Made by a program: the position numbers and the translations under genes. Shown here in pieces: positions 1 through 8,672 of a stretch of 49,298 bases of DNA (position 1 is its first letter; every line of letters starts with the position of its first letter). Under the pieces are notes generated by a model that was given only the letters and a program-made list of their open reading frames with translations, was not told the origin of the DNA and searched no databases. Source of the stretch: Rubrivivax sp. (GTDB lineage Bacteria; Pseudomonadota; Gammaproteobacteria; Burkholderiales; Burkholderiaceae_C); assembly GCA_024641965.1 (NCBI GenBank), contig JAHECC010000007.1, positions 1 to 49,298 of the forward strand, given 5' to 3'.

Positions 1-229
1 TCACGTCCACGCCGGGCATCTGCTGGCGCAGTCGCTCGACATTGCGCTGATGGGCGCTGTCCCACTCGACGCGCGTGATGCCATGGCCATCGACCTCGGC
101 CACCTTGGCATTGGCTTTGTCCGAGAAACTGGAGTAGCCCTGCACGCCGAAGAACACGAAGGACGGAATGATCAGCAGAACCACGGCGCCCAGCATCAGG
201 CGGGTATGCGTGCGGATGAATTCGAACAT
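1..229 (-). CDS. ppiD: Periplasmic folding chaperone PpiD, N-terminal part (cut by window edge)
   Basis: This is the first 76 codons of a protein whose 3' end lies outside the window. The translation begins MFEFIRTHTR and runs into one hydrophobic segment (about residues 12-31). The SurA-N-like region then starts with the pattern KVAEVDGHGITRVEWD. That layout, an inner-membrane anchor followed by a SurA-like chaperone region, is typical of PpiD/SurA_N_3 proteins, which help outer-membrane proteins leave the Sec translocon. The order hupB, tRNA-Val, ppiD also fits this identification. The start ATG at 229-227 has no strong Shine-Dalgarno. The PPIase domain cannot be seen here. Confidence 0.85.
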   Translation of the reverse strand, partial: MFEFIRTHTRLMLGAVVLLIIPSFVFFGVQGYSSFSDKANAKVAEVDGHGITRVEWDSAHQRNVERLRQQMPGVDV

Positions 230-280
230 GGTGGGCCTTGGACGCAGCGTGGGTCAGGGTGAGCCTGCAGCGCAAGCAAA

Positions 281-307
281 GAAGGCGAACCGCGGCGGTT
301 CGCCTTC
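281..307 (-). terminator. Intrinsic terminator after tRNA-Val
   Basis: An 11-bp inverted repeat (281-291 with 297-307, loop GCGGC) reads on the minus strand as a GC-rich hairpin followed at once by TTCTTTGCTT. It lies between tRNA-Val and ppiD. It would end the hupB/tRNA transcript and leave ppiD needing its own promoter. Confidence 0.75.
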
Positions 308-413
308 GATCGACTTGCCTCGGACGGCGGCAAGCTTCGGCTCGTGCCGCGCCGCGTCTTCTGCAGGCATGGATTCTAAGCCAGCGCCGACGCCACTGGC
401 GCCTGACTTGGAA

Positions 414-489
414 TGGTGGGTGCTGAGGGGCTCGAACCCCCGACCTACGCCTTGTAAGGGCGCCGCTCTACCAACTGAGCTAAGCACCC
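414..489 (-). tRNA. tRNA-Val (anticodon UAC)
   Basis: The minus strand folds as a full cloverleaf: acceptor GGGTGCT paired with AGCACCC, D arm GCTC...GAGC, anticodon stem GCGCC/GGCGT with loop CTTACAA (anticodon TAC), and T arm GGGGG-TTCGAGC-CCCTC. Discriminator A is followed by a genomically encoded CCA (416-414), giving 76 nt. Only 20 nt separate it from the hupB stop, and an intrinsic terminator follows it, so it probably matures from the hupB transcript. Confidence 0.97.
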
Positions 490-509
490 CGTTGCGGGCG
501 CACCAAGAG

Positions 510-782
510 CTACTTCAAAGAGTCCTTCAGGGCCTTGCCCGGCTTGAACTTGGGCACCTTGGCGGCCTTGATCTTGATCGCCGCGCCGGTGCGCGGGTTA
601 CGGCCGGTGCGCGCAGCGCGCTTGGTCACGGCGAAGGTGCCGAAGCCGACGATGGTCACACTGCCGCTCTTCTTCAATGTGGTCTTCACGCCGCCGACGA
701 CCGCGTCAAGCGCACGCGTCGCTGCCGCCTTGGAGATGTCGGCCTGCTTGGCAATGTGTTCGACCATTTCCGACTTGTTCAT
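510..782 (-). CDS. hupB: DNA-binding protein HU-beta
   Basis: This is a 90-residue nucleoid protein that bends and compacts DNA. It begins [18 protein letters not shown] and carries the HU dimer core (about residues 39-50) followed by the DNA-binding arm with RNPRTG (about 61-66). Its lysine-rich end [13 protein letters not shown] is typical. Length equals the family norm. The ATG at 782-780 follows GAGAGGGG at a suitable distance; a longer in-frame extension upstream lacks family similarity. A near-consensus sigma-70 promoter lies about 90-118 nt upstream of the start. tRNA-Val follows 20 nt downstream of the stop. Confidence 0.97.
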   Translation of the reverse strand: MNKSEMVEHIAKQADISKAAATRALDAVVGGVKTTLKKSGSVTIVGFGTFAVTKRAARTGRNPRTGAAIKIKAAKVPKFKPGKALKDSLK

Positions 783-871
783 CGATGTGCCCCTCTCGCT
801 GTGCCTATTGGAGAAATTCGGATGGATGTATTGTGGGCGGCGGCGCTGGTGACAACGCAAGGCCTGAAAAG

Positions 872-900
872 ATTACAGCCCTGCATCACCACAGTGTCAA
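872..900 (-). promoter_or_regulatory. Sigma-70 promoter of hupB
   Basis: The minus strand carries TTGACA (900-895), a 17-nt spacer and TGTAAT (877-872). This is a perfect -35 box and a 5/6 match -10 box with ideal spacing. A start near 865 would give a 5' leader of about 80 nt before hupB. It is the best promoter match in the window, as expected for an abundant nucleoid protein. Confidence 0.8.
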
Positions 901-986
901 GGCTGTCAGGAATTCTATTCGCTTTCTCCGCGCATTCCAGGGGGATCGCCGGGTGCTTGCACCATTGACAAGGTGCACTTGCAGTT

Positions 987-2078
987 CTAGCCGCCGCTCA
1001 CGATCTGCTCCAGCGCGCGGCCGACATCAACCGTGCCGGCGCTGCCGCCGATGTCCGCCGTGCGCGGCGCATGCGCATCCGACAACAGCTTTTCGATGGC
1101 ACCGACGATCGTGTCGTGTGCGTCGCGATGACCCAGGAAGTCGAGCATCAGCGCGGCCGACCAGACCATGGCGATCGGGTTGGCGATGCCGCGCCCCGCG
1201 ATGTCGGGCGCCGAACCGTGTACCGGCTCGAACAGCGAGGGCCACACGCGCGTCGGGTTGATGTTGGCCGACGGCGCGATGCCGATGGTGCCTGTGCAGG
1301 CCGGGCCCAGGTCGGACAGGATGTCGCCGAACAGGTTGCTCGCCACCACCACATCGAAGACCTGAGGCCGCTGCACGAAGTGCGCGGTCAGGATGTCGAT
1401 GTGGAAGCGGTCGACCGTGACATCGGGATACTGCTTGGCCATCGCCTCGACGCGCTCGTCCCAATACGGCATGGTGATCGAGATGCCGTTGCTCTTGGTG
1501 GCCGAGGTGAGCTTGCGGCGCGGGCGTTGCATCGCTTGCTCGAAGGCGAACTTCAGCACCCGGTCGACGCCGATGCGCGACATCACTGTCTGCTGCATGA
1601 CGATCTCGCGCTCGCTGCCTTCGTACATGCGCCCGCCGATGCTCGAGTACTCGCCCTCCGTGTTCTCGCGCACGATCAGCATGTCGATGTCGCCGGGCTT
1701 CAGCGGCTGGCCCTGACGGTCCACCAGCGGCGAGCGGATGCCGGGCATCAGCCGCGCCGGCCGCAGGTTCACGTACTGGTCGAAGTCGCGGCGGAACTTC
1801 AGCAGCGAGCCCCACAGCGAGACATGGTCGGGCAATGTTGCGGGCCAGCCGATGGCGCCGAAGAAGATGGCGTCGTGGCCGCCGATGCGCTCCTTCCAGT
1901 CGGCCGGCATCATCTCGCCATGCTTGGCGAAGTACTCGCAGTTGGCGAAATCGAAGTGGTCGAGGCGAAGCGCGATGCCATGGCGGCGTGCCACGGCCTC
2001 CAGCACGCGCAGCCCCTCGGGCATGACTTCCTTGCCGATGCCGTCTCCGGCAATGACGGCGATGCGATATGTACTCAT
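987..2078 (-). CDS. Tartrate dehydrogenase / D-malate dehydrogenase (decarboxylating) family
   Basis: This 363-aa enzyme belongs to the isocitrate/isopropylmalate dehydrogenase family, which oxidises and decarboxylates 2-hydroxyacids using NAD and Mg2+. It begins MSTYRIAVIAGDGIGKEVM. The active-site segments are TKSNGISITMPYWDE, the metal-binding SNLFGDILSDLG and EPVHGSAPDIAGRGIANP. The long REN-TEGEYSSIGG loop favours the TtuC/DmlA (tartrate or D-malate) subgroup over LeuB, but the substrate cannot be settled by eye. The ATG at 2078 overlaps the EamA stop (ATGA), so translation is probably coupled. The much longer open frame upstream is a shadow in the EamA region. Confidence 0.88.
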   Translation of the reverse strand: MSTYRIAVIAGDGIGKEVMPEGLRVLEAVARRHGIALRLDHFDFANCEYFAKHGEMMPADWKERIGGHDAIFFGAIGWPATLPDHVSLWGSLLKFRRDFDQYVNLRPARLMPGIRSPLVDRQGQPLKPGDIDMLIVRENTEGEYSSIGGRMYEGSEREIVMQQTVMSRIGVDRVLKFAFEQAMQRPRRKLTSATKSNGISITMPYWDERVEAMAKQYPDVTVDRFHIDILTAHFVQRPQVFDVVVASNLFGDILSDLGPACTGTIGIAPSANINPTRVWPSLFEPVHGSAPDIAGRGIANPIAMVWSAALMLDFLGHRDAHDTIVGAIEKLLSDAHAPRTADIGGSAGTVDVGRALEQIVSGG

Positions 2079-2992
2079 GATCTTTGCTCCTTGGGTTGCG
2101 CATCTTGCCTTACTGGCTCGCGCACCACCAGCCAGACACCCAGCGCGGTCAGCGCCAGCCCGACCAGCACCGCCGGCGTGAGCAGTTCGTCGAACAGCAG
2201 CCAGGCCAGCAGCGAGGTGCACGGCGGCACCAGGTACATCAGGCTGCTGACGCGCGTGGCCGCACCACGCTGGATCATCATGTACAGCAGCGAACTGCCA
2301 CCCAGCGTCAGCACCAGCACCGACCAGACCATCGCGCCGAAGAGCGACGGTGCCGCGTCGATCGCCTCGGTTTCCAGCAACGCCAGCGGCAGTACCACGA
2401 CGAAGGCCGCCGCCAGCTGCACCAGGTTGGCGGTGCGCACGTCGCAGGGCGCGACAAAGCGCTTCTGGTACAGCGTGCCGGCGGTGATCGCGACCAGCGC
2501 CAGCAGGCACAGCGCCAGGTTGGCGGCGTTGATCTCGCCATGGCCCAGCTTGTTCCACACCACCAGCACCAGGCCCACCAGGCCGAGCGACAGTCCGATC
2601 CACTGGCGCGGCGCGATGCGCGCCTCCTGGCCCGTGGCCGACACCCACAGCGCGGTCAGTACTGGTTGCAGGCCGACGATCAGCGCCGAGGTGCCGGCGC
2701 CGACGCCCAGCTTGACGGCGCTCCACACGCCGCCCAGGTAGCCGGCATGGATCAGCACGCCGACAACGGCCAGATGCACCCACTGCTGGCGGCCCTTGGG
2801 CCAGGCGGCGCGCGAACCAAGCACCCACAGCGCGAAGGCCAGCACCGACAGCGCAAAACGCCAGGCCAGGAAGCTCATCGGCGGGGCATGCGGCATGCCG
2901 AAACGCGCGACCACGAAACCGGTGCTCCAGATGAGCACGAAGACCACGGGCATGAAGGCCGCGAGGTCGGTGCCGCGCTCTGGCTGGCTCAT
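2075..2992 (-). CDS. EamA/DMT-family transporter
   Basis: This 305-aa protein has about ten hydrophobic helices arranged as two EamA repeats (about residues 10-145 and 160-295). It is an inner-membrane drug/metabolite transporter of the RhaT/YdcZ type. The motif VLIWSTGFVVARFG starts helix 1, and the second repeat ends LVPPCTSLLAWLLFDE. Such proteins usually export amino acids or small metabolites. Its start overlaps the pgsA stop by 4 nt and its stop overlaps the dehydrogenase start by 4 nt, which could suggest a transported hydroxyacid or related metabolite. The substrate is unknown. Confidence 0.88.
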   Translation of the reverse strand: MSQPERGTDLAAFMPVVFVLIWSTGFVVARFGMPHAPPMSFLAWRFALSVLAFALWVLGSRAAWPKGRQQWVHLAVVGVLIHAGYLGGVWSAVKLGVGAGTSALIVGLQPVLTALWVSATGQEARIAPRQWIGLSLGLVGLVLVVWNKLGHGEINAANLALCLLALVAITAGTLYQKRFVAPCDVRTANLVQLAAAFVVVLPLALLETEAIDAAPSLFGAMVWSVLVLTLGGSSLLYMMIQRGAATRVSSLMYLVPPCTSLLAWLLFDELLTPAVLVGLALTALGVWLVVREPVRQDAQPKEQRS

Positions 2993-3555
2993 CGCGCCTT
3001 GGCGCGGATTTCCGGCAAGGCCTTGCGCATGTAGTAGACCATCGACCAGATGGTCAGCACACAGGCGATGTAGATCAAGCCCGTGCCCCAGATGCGCGTG
3101 TCGATGACATCGAACAACGCGCCGTCGTAGAGCAGGAATGGAATCGCCACCATCTGCGCCACGGTCTTCAGCTTGCCCAGCATGCTCACCGCGACGCTGC
3201 GCGCCGCGCCGATCTGCGCCATCCACTCGCGCAGCGCCGAGATCGCGATCTCGCGCCCGATGATGATGAACGCTACAAAGGCATTGACACGGTCCAGTTG
3301 CAGCAGGATCAGCAGCGCGGCGCAGACCAGGAACTTGTCCGCCACCGGGTCGAGAAAGGCGCCGAAGGACGAAGTCTGGTTCAGGCGCCGCGCCAGCCAG
3401 CCGTCGAGCCAGTCGGTCAGCGCCACGATGATGAACAGCGCCGTGGCGCAGAGGTTGCGCGTTGCACCGTCCAGTGGCAGATAGAACACCCCGACGACGA
3501 GCGGGATCGCGATGATGCGCGCCCAGGTCAGCAGGGTCGGGATGGTGAAGAACAT
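2989..3555 (-). CDS. pgsA: CDP-diacylglycerol-glycerol-3-phosphate 3-phosphatidyltransferase
   Basis: This 188-aa integral membrane enzyme makes phosphatidylglycerol phosphate from CDP-diacylglycerol and glycerol-3-phosphate. The CDP-alcohol phosphatidyltransferase signature is visible at about residues 55-80 as DGWLARR...GAFLDPVADK (pattern DG-x2-AR-x8-G-x3-D-x3-D). The N-terminus MFFTIPTLLTWARI is typical of PgsA. The ATG at 3555 was chosen over an upstream in-frame start because it matches family N-termini. It lies 35 nt after the uvrC stop; uvrC-pgsA adjacency is common in betaproteobacteria. Confidence 0.95.
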   Translation of the reverse strand: MFFTIPTLLTWARIIAIPLVVGVFYLPLDGATRNLCATALFIIVALTDWLDGWLARRLNQTSSFGAFLDPVADKFLVCAALLILLQLDRVNAFVAFIIIGREIAISALREWMAQIGAARSVAVSMLGKLKTVAQMVAIPFLLYDGALFDVIDTRIWGTGLIYIACVLTIWSMVYYMRKALPEIRAKAR

Positions 3556-3590
3556 CGTCTCATTGTGCCCGCAGTGCGCCGCCGGCCCGG

Positions 3591-5567
3591 TCAATGCAGC
3601 GCGCGGTAGATCGCTTCAGCCAGCTCGCGCGAGATGCCGTCGACGCCGGCCAGGTCGTCGACACCGGCATTCGCCACGCCGCGCACGCCGCCGAAGCGCT
3701 GCAGCAGGGCGGCGCGCTTCTTCGGCCCGATGCCGGCAATGTCCTCGAGCCGACTGCCGCCGGTGCGCACGCGCGCACGCTTCGCTCGCATGCCGGTGAT
3801 GGCGAAGCGGTGGGCCTCGTCGCGGATCTGCGCCACCAGCATCAGCGCGGCCGAGTCATGGCCCAGCGACACCTTGGCGCGGCCGTCGGCGAAGACGAGC
3901 TCCTCCAGGCCGACCTTGCGGCCCTCGCCCTTTTCGACACCGACGATCAGCGACAGGTCGAGGCCCAGTTCCTCGAACACCTCGCGCGCCATCGACACCT
4001 GGCCGCGCCCGCCGTCCACCAGTACCAGATCGGGCAGGCGCGCTGCATTGGGAACGCCCTGCCCCTTGCTCGTGGCGCTGGCCTCGGCGAGCTTGGCATA
4101 GCGCCGCATCAACACCTGGCGCATCGCCGCATAGTCGTCGCCACCGGTGACGGCGTGAATATTGAAGCGCCGATACTGGCTGTTCTGCATGCGGTGCGCT
4201 TCATAGACCACACAGGACGCCTGCGTGGCCTCGCCCGCGGTGTGGCTGATATCGAAGCATTCGATGCGCAGCCGGTCCAGGTCGGGCACCTCCAGCTCGA
4301 GCGACTCGGCCAGCGCGCGCGTGCGCTCGCGCTGCGAACCCTCCTCTGCCAGCAGCCGCGCCAATGCGATGCCGGCACCCTTGACCGCCATGTCGAGCCA
4401 GATGCGGCGCTGCTCGCGCGGTTGGTGCAGCGCACGAACACGCTGGCTGGCATGCGACGCCAGCGCCTCGATCAGCGCATCGTCCACCTCCTGGCTCAGC
4501 ACCAACAGGGGCGGCACCGGTTGACCCAGGTAATGCTGCGCGATGAAGGCTTCGAGCACCTGCTGCTCGACGCTGCGCGGCGCGGCATTGACGCCTTCGT
4601 CGACATCTACCGCGGCAGCTTCGTCCACGTGCGTCGGAAAGTAGGCTCGGTCGCCCAGGTGGCGGCTGCCGCGCACCATCGCCAGGTTGACGCAGGCGCG
4701 CCCGCCGGCCACGCGCACCGCCAGGACGTCGACATCGCGGTCGCTGGCCGACAGGCTGCTGACCTCGACCGATTGCTGATGCAGGACACGCGACAGCGCG
4801 CCGATGCGGTCACGGAACTCGGCCGCGCGTTCGTAGTCCGTGGCTTCGGCGGAGGCCGTCATCTGCTGCTGCAGTTCGTCGATCACCTGCTGCGGCTCGC
4901 CGAGCAGGAAGCGTTCGGCGCTGCGCACGTCGAGTGCATAGTCGTCCTGCGATACCAGGCCGACGCAAGGGCCCGAGCAGCGGCGGATCTGGTAGAGCAG
5001 GCAGGGCCGCGAGCGGTTGGCGAAAACGGTGTCTTCGCAGGTGCGAAGCCGGAAAACCTTCTGGATCAGCAGGATCGTCTCCTTCACCGCCCAGGCGCCG
5101 GGGTACGGGCCGAAATAGCGGTGCTTGCGATCCACACTGCCGCGGTAGTAGGCCACGCGCGGAAAACGCGCCGCCTGCGTCGCCGGCGTGGCTTCCGGTG
5201 TGCCGGTGATCTTCAGGTACGGATAGCTCTTGTCGTCGCGGAACAGGATGTTGAACTTCGGGTTCAACGTCTTGATCAGATTGTTCTCGAGCAGCAGCGC
5301 CTCGGCCTCGGTGCGCACCACCGTGGTTTCCAGCCGGGCGATGCGCGTCACCATGTGGCCGATGCGCGTGCCGCCGTGGTCCTTGTGGAAGTAGCTGGAC
5401 ACACGCTTCTTCAGGTTGCGCGCCTTGCCCACGTAAAGCACCTCGTCGCGCGCGTCGAAGTAGCGGTACACGCCGGGCAGACCGGGCAGCGCCGCCACCT
5501 CGGTGAGCAGCCGCTCGCGCGCCGCCGTCGTTGCGTGTTTGTCCGGGGTGTCTTGCTCGTCGGCCAT
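3591..5567 (-). CDS. uvrC: UvrABC excision nuclease subunit C
   Basis: UvrC makes both incisions in nucleotide-excision repair. The protein has about 658 residues. A GIY-YIG domain comes first (LPGVYRYF...[14 protein letters not shown], residues ~30-55). A UVR motif for UvrB contact follows ([17 protein letters not shown], ~240), then the RNase-H-like endonuclease half ([17 protein letters not shown]) and tandem helix-hairpin-helix motifs at the end ([18 protein letters not shown]). The start is uncertain: I chose the Met at 5567, but in-frame Mets at 5603 and 5648 are open and none has a clear Shine-Dalgarno. The Met at 5603 would share a CATG with the divergent earP start. Confidence 0.95.
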   Translation of the reverse strand: MADEQDTPDKHATTAARERLLTEVAALPGLPGVYRYFDARDEVLYVGKARNLKKRVSSYFHKDHGGTRIGHMVTRIARLETTVVRTEAEALLLENNLIKTLNPKFNILFRDDKSYPYLKITGTPEATPATQAARFPRVAYYRGSVDRKHRYFGPYPGAWAVKETILLIQKVFRLRTCEDTVFANRSRPCLLYQIRRCSGPCVGLVSQDDYALDVRSAERFLLGEPQQVIDELQQQMTASAEATDYERAAEFRDRIGALSRVLHQQSVEVSSLSASDRDVDVLAVRVAGGRACVNLAMVRGSRHLGDRAYFPTHVDEAAAVDVDEGVNAAPRSVEQQVLEAFIAQHYLGQPVPPLLVLSQEVDDALIEALASHASQRVRALHQPREQRRIWLDMAVKGAGIALARLLAEEGSQRERTRALAESLELEVPDLDRLRIECFDISHTAGEATQASCVVYEAHRMQNSQYRRFNIHAVTGGDDYAAMRQVLMRRYAKLAEASATSKGQGVPNAARLPDLVLVDGGRGQVSMAREVFEELGLDLSLIVGVEKGEGRKVGLEELVFADGRAKVSLGHDSAALMLVAQIRDEAHRFAITGMRAKRARVRTGGSRLEDIAGIGPKKRAALLQRFGGVRGVANAGVDDLAGVDGISRELAEAIYRALH

Positions 5568-5589
5568 CGGCAGCGATTCTGCCGCCTTC

Positions 5590-5595
5590 GATAAT
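5590..5595 (+). promoter_or_regulatory. Candidate -10 box directly upstream of earP
   Basis: GATAAT lies 6 nt before the earP ATG. A transcript starting the usual 6-8 nt downstream would begin at or next to the ATG, so the mRNA would have no leader. No convincing -35 box is seen 16-18 nt upstream. The same GATAAT-N(6-8)-ATG arrangement precedes rpiA and map. Confidence 0.4.
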
Positions 5596-5601
5596 CCCGC
5601 C

Positions 5602-6663
5602 ATGCAAGCGTCGGCGCCCTGGGACCTGTTCTGCCGTGTCGTCGACAACTACGGTGACATCGGAGTGTGCTGGCGCCTCGCCGCCGACCTGGCCGCGCGC
5701 GGCCAGCCGGTTCGGCTGTGGATCGACGATGCCAGCGCGCTGGCGTGGATGGCGCCTCAGGGCGCAGCGGGCGTCAGCGTGCTGCCGTGGAGCAACGAAG
5801 TGTCGGCGCTGACGCCAGGTGAGGTAGTGATCGAGGCCTTCGGCTGCGACCCGCCGGCCCGCTTCGTGGCGCTCATGGCGCGACGCCAGCCGCCGCCGCT
5901 GTGGATCAATCTGGAGTACCTGAGCGCCGAAGGCTACGTGGCACGCTGTCATGGCCTGCCCTCGCCACAGCAAGGCGGGCCGGGCAGCGGATTGACGAAA
6001 CACTTCTTCTATCCGGGCTTCGTGCACGGCACGGGCGGACTGATCCGCGAACCAAACCTGGCCGATGCGCGCGCCGCCTTCGACGCGTCGGATTGGCTGC
6101 GCTCGCTGGGGGTGCCGGTACGTGCAGGTGAACGCATCGTGAGCCTGTTCTGCTACCCGGAAGCACCGTTCGAATCGCTGGCGCGCAGCCTGGCCGATGC
6201 GCCGACACTGATTCTCTTGACGCCAGGCGCGGCGCAAACCGCAGCACGCGCGCTGCAGCCGCCGGCCCCGGGCTTGCGCTGCCATCCGCTGCCCTGGCTC
6301 GCGCAGACCGACTACGACCACCTGTTGTGGGCCTGCGATCTGAACTTCGTACGCGGTGAGGATTCGCTGGTGCGGGCACTGTGGGCCGGCGCCCCCTTCG
6401 TCTGGCAGATCTATCCGCAACACGACGGCGCCCACGACGCCAAGCTCGAAGCCTTCCTGGCGTTGTTCCTGCAGGGTGCCGAGGCCCGGCTGTGCGCCGA
6501 CGTGCGGGCGCTGTGGCGCGCCTGGAACGGTCTGGCGCCGTGGCCCGGGCGCTGGCCTGACGCGCGAGCCTGGGCCGACCAGGCGCGGCACTTTCGGGCC
6601 AAGCTGCTGGCGCAGCCCGACCTGGTCTCGCAGTTGCTCGGTTTCGTGCGCGAAAAGCGCTAA
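5602..6663 (+). CDS. earP: EF-P arginine rhamnosyltransferase EarP
   Basis: EarP (DUF2331) moves rhamnose from dTDP-L-rhamnose onto an arginine of elongation factor P, which EF-P needs to rescue polyproline stalls. The protein has 353 aa. The signature [18 protein letters not shown] near the N-terminus holds the two essential aspartates (D15, D19 here). The later segment [19 protein letters not shown] holds the conserved Glu-Asp that contacts the nucleotide sugar. The ATG at 5602 fits family N-termini; the longer open frame runs back into uvrC. The efp gene follows 55 nt downstream and has the required arginine, which confirms the assignment. Confidence 0.95.
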   Translation: MQASAPWDLFCRVVDNYGDIGVCWRLAADLAARGQPVRLWIDDASALAWMAPQGAAGVSVLPWSNEVSALTPGEVVIEAFGCDPPARFVALMARRQPPPLWINLEYLSAEGYVARCHGLPSPQQGGPGSGLTKHFFYPGFVHGTGGLIREPNLADARAAFDASDWLRSLGVPVRAGERIVSLFCYPEAPFESLARSLADAPTLILLTPGAAQTAARALQPPAPGLRCHPLPWLAQTDYDHLLWACDLNFVRGEDSLVRALWAGAPFVWQIYPQHDGAHDAKLEAFLALFLQGAEARLCADVRALWRAWNGLAPWPGRWPDARAWADQARHFRAKLLAQPDLVSQLLGFVREKR

Positions 6664-6718
6664 AATCAAAGGCTTTGCGCGGGCGCCCAGTCCGCTGCTT
6701 CCCTTACGGAAACCGACC

Positions 6719-7273
6719 ATGAAACTCGCTCAGGAAATCCGCGCCGGCAACGTCATCATGCAGGGCACCGACCCGATGGTCGTGCTCAAGACCGAATACA
6801 GCCGTGGCGGCCGCAACTCGGCCACGGTGCGCATGAAGCTGAAGAACCTGCTCAACAGCTCGGGCACTGAAGTCGTCTTCAAGGCCGACGACAAGATGGA
6901 CCAGATCGTGCTGGACAAGAAGGAGTGCACCTACTCCTACTTCGCCGACCCGATGTACGCCTTCATGGACGCCGAATACAACCAGTTCGAAGTCGAGTCC
7001 GAGAACATGGGCGACGCCATCCAGTACCTGGAAGACGCGATGCCAGTGGAGGTGGTGTTCTACGACGGCAAGGCCATATCGGTCGAACTGCCGACCACCG
7101 TGGTGCGGGAGATCACCTACACCGAGCCGGCCGTCAAGGGCGACACCTCGGGCAAGGTGCTCAAGCCGGCCAAGCTGGCCACCGGTCTGGAGATCCCGGT
7201 GCCGCTGTTCGTCGCGACCGGCGACAAGATCGAGATCGACACGCGCACTCACGAGTACAAGAAGCGCGTGTAG
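6719..7273 (+). CDS. efp: Elongation factor P (arginine-modified type)
   Basis: EF-P is a three-domain tRNA mimic that binds the ribosomal E site and promotes peptide bonds at consecutive prolines. This copy is 184 aa. Its domain I loop reads SRGGRNSA, with Arg32 where E. coli-type EF-P has the lysine modified by EpmA. Arg32 is the EarP target, and earP is immediately upstream. A TAAAAT sequence at 6661-6666, overlapping the earP stop, could serve as a -10 box for efp alone, but no good -35 box is visible. Confidence 0.97.
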   Translation: MKLAQEIRAGNVIMQGTDPMVVLKTEYSRGGRNSATVRMKLKNLLNSSGTEVVFKADDKMDQIVLDKKECTYSYFADPMYAFMDAEYNQFEVESENMGDAIQYLEDAMPVEVVFYDGKAISVELPTTVVREITYTEPAVKGDTSGKVLKPAKLATGLEIPVPLFVATGDKIEIDTRTHEYKKRV

Positions 7274-7291
7274 AGCGCCACCGCAAGCGCC

Positions 7292-7699
7292 ATGCTCGAT
7301 CACATGACGTTCCACGTCAGCGACATCGCGCGCAGCAAGGCCTTCTATGCCGCTGCCCTGGCGCCGCTGGGCTATGCGCTGCGCTTCGAGCAGAACATCG
7401 ACGGCGTCAACGTGCTCGGTTTCGGGCAGGGTGATGCAGCCGAATCGAAGATCGACACCTGGCTCGTCGACCGGCCCTGTGCCGGCCCGGGCCGGAGCTT
7501 CAGCAGCGCTTGCCATCTGGCATGGAGAGCAGCCTCGCGCGAGGCCGTCGACGCCTTCCATGCCGCGGCCCTCGCCGCCGGCGGCGCTGACAACGGCCCA
7601 CCGGGGCCGCGGCCCCACTACCACCCGCACTACTACGGCGCCTTCGTCATCGACCCCGATGGCAACAACGTCGAAGCCGTCTGCCATACGCCCGGCTGA
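7292..7699 (+). CDS. VOC-family (glyoxalase/bleomycin-resistance) protein
   Basis: This 135-aa protein has a single vicinal-oxygen-chelate domain. It begins MLDHMTFHVSDIARSKAFY, the usual first beta-alpha unit, and ends with GAFVIDPDGNNVEAVCH, the usual last strand with the metal-ligand Glu. The His-rich segment PHYHPHYYG is typical of a VOC subgroup common in proteobacteria. Members include lyases, dioxygenases and resistance proteins, and the substrate cannot be predicted. It follows efp by 18 nt and may share its transcript. Confidence 0.85.
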   Translation: MLDHMTFHVSDIARSKAFYAAALAPLGYALRFEQNIDGVNVLGFGQGDAAESKIDTWLVDRPCAGPGRSFSSACHLAWRAASREAVDAFHAAALAAGGADNGPPGPRPHYHPHYYGAFVIDPDGNNVEAVCHTPG

Positions 7700-7727
7700 T
7701 GGCTTGGTCTTGCCGCCTGATGGCGGC

Positions 7728-8672
7728 ATGGCCTTCGACTTCGACGCCGCGGTTCAGGCGCCCTTTCGTATGCAGCCGGGACTGCGCCGGCTGGCCGATG
7801 GCGCCAAACACCTGAGCGTGTCGCCGCGCGACGGCCGGCACCTGCGCGAGAAGCTCGCCGTGCTCGGCGCAGCGTCGACATCGGCGCTGATGTGTGCGCC
7901 CGGCTTCGACCCTCTGCCGGCCGTGCACGCGCTGGCGCGGCAAGCCGCGCTCGAGCATGCGCAAGTCTTCGGCTGGGACGGCGCGCTGGCAGTGGCGCAT
8001 CAACTGGGCTGGGCCGTCGAGGGCGATGCGGTGCGCGAAGCCGCCTCGGCGTGCGCGCCGCATGCCGAGGTCGGCCGCTGCCTGCGCGATCTGCCTGCGC
8101 CATGGCGGCTGGCGGCGCTGCTGTCGCTGGCCTTCGCCGAGGACTTCGCCATCATCGATGCACACAGCGCGCGCATTCCCTGGCTGGCGGTCGCGCTGCC
8201 CTCTCACTGGTCGCCCGAGCACAAGGTCGGCCGGCATTTTGCCGAGGTGCATGCGCCGGTGGCCGACAACCAGGTGCTCTTGGCCGCGGCCGAAACGCTG
8301 GCGCGGCTGGTCAGCGCGCCCACGCGTTGGGAACGTTTCGTCTGGACGCTCACGCCCCACCCCCGGCTCGACGCCCATCCGTCGCGCTGGCCCGCCCGGC
8401 ATTGGACAGCCGGCGATGCCGACGCCGTGGCCGCGCAGGCGCGCTGGCGCACCGAGCGGCAGACCTTCATCCCGGTCGACGGCGCCGGCCAGGCGGTGTT
8501 CACCATCCTTGTCGACAACCAGCCGCTGTGCGAGGCCCTGGACAGCCCCGCCAAGGCCAGGCGCGTGCACGATGCGCTGGCCTCGATGAGCCCGGCCGTG
8601 CTGCGCTACCGCGGCCTGGGCGAGGTGCGCGGTCCCTTGCTCGAATGGCTGGCCAGGCGCGCCGGTCCGTGA
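7728..8672 (+). CDS. DUF3445 haem-dependent oxidative N-demethylase-like protein
   Basis: This 314-aa protein matches DUF3445, the family of haem-dependent oxidative N-demethylases that remove methyl groups from small amines such as dimethylamine. The family pattern is clear: ALPSHWSPEHKVGRHFAEVH AP in the middle (written here with one break), then RTERQTFIPV and VFTILVDNQPL. An N-terminal PFRM.PGLRRL segment also fits. Whether this copy demethylates an amine is unknown. The ATG at 7728 was chosen because it keeps the conserved N-terminal segment. Its TGA overlaps the GTG start of mnmC, so the two are probably translated together. Confidence 0.8.
   Translation: MAFDFDAAVQAPFRMQPGLRRLADGAKHLSVSPRDGRHLREKLAVLGAASTSALMCAPGFDPLPAVHALARQAALEHAQVFGWDGALAVAHQLGWAVEGDAVREAASACAPHAEVGRCLRDLPAPWRLAALLSLAFAEDFAIIDAHSARIPWLAVALPSHWSPEHKVGRHFAEVHAPVADNQVLLAAAETLARLVSAPTRWERFVWTLTPHPRLDAHPSRWPARHWTAGDADAVAAQARWRTERQTFIPVDGAGQAVFTILVDNQPLCEALDSPAKARRVHDALASMSPAVLRYRGLGEVRGPLLEWLARRAGP

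Noticed and set aside
965-970. TTGACA on the plus strand as a promoter
   Set aside because: No -10-like hexamer lies 15-19 nt downstream and no plus-strand gene follows.
2079-2828. Upstream extension of the dehydrogenase frame into the EamA gene
   Set aside because: The extension is low-complexity Arg/Gly/Ala text read from the transporter in another frame; the enzyme fold starts exactly at MSTYRIAVI.
3594-5594. Plus-strand open frame of about 666 codons across uvrC
   Set aside because: It is the antisense shadow of uvrC; no domain or Shine-Dalgarno supports it.
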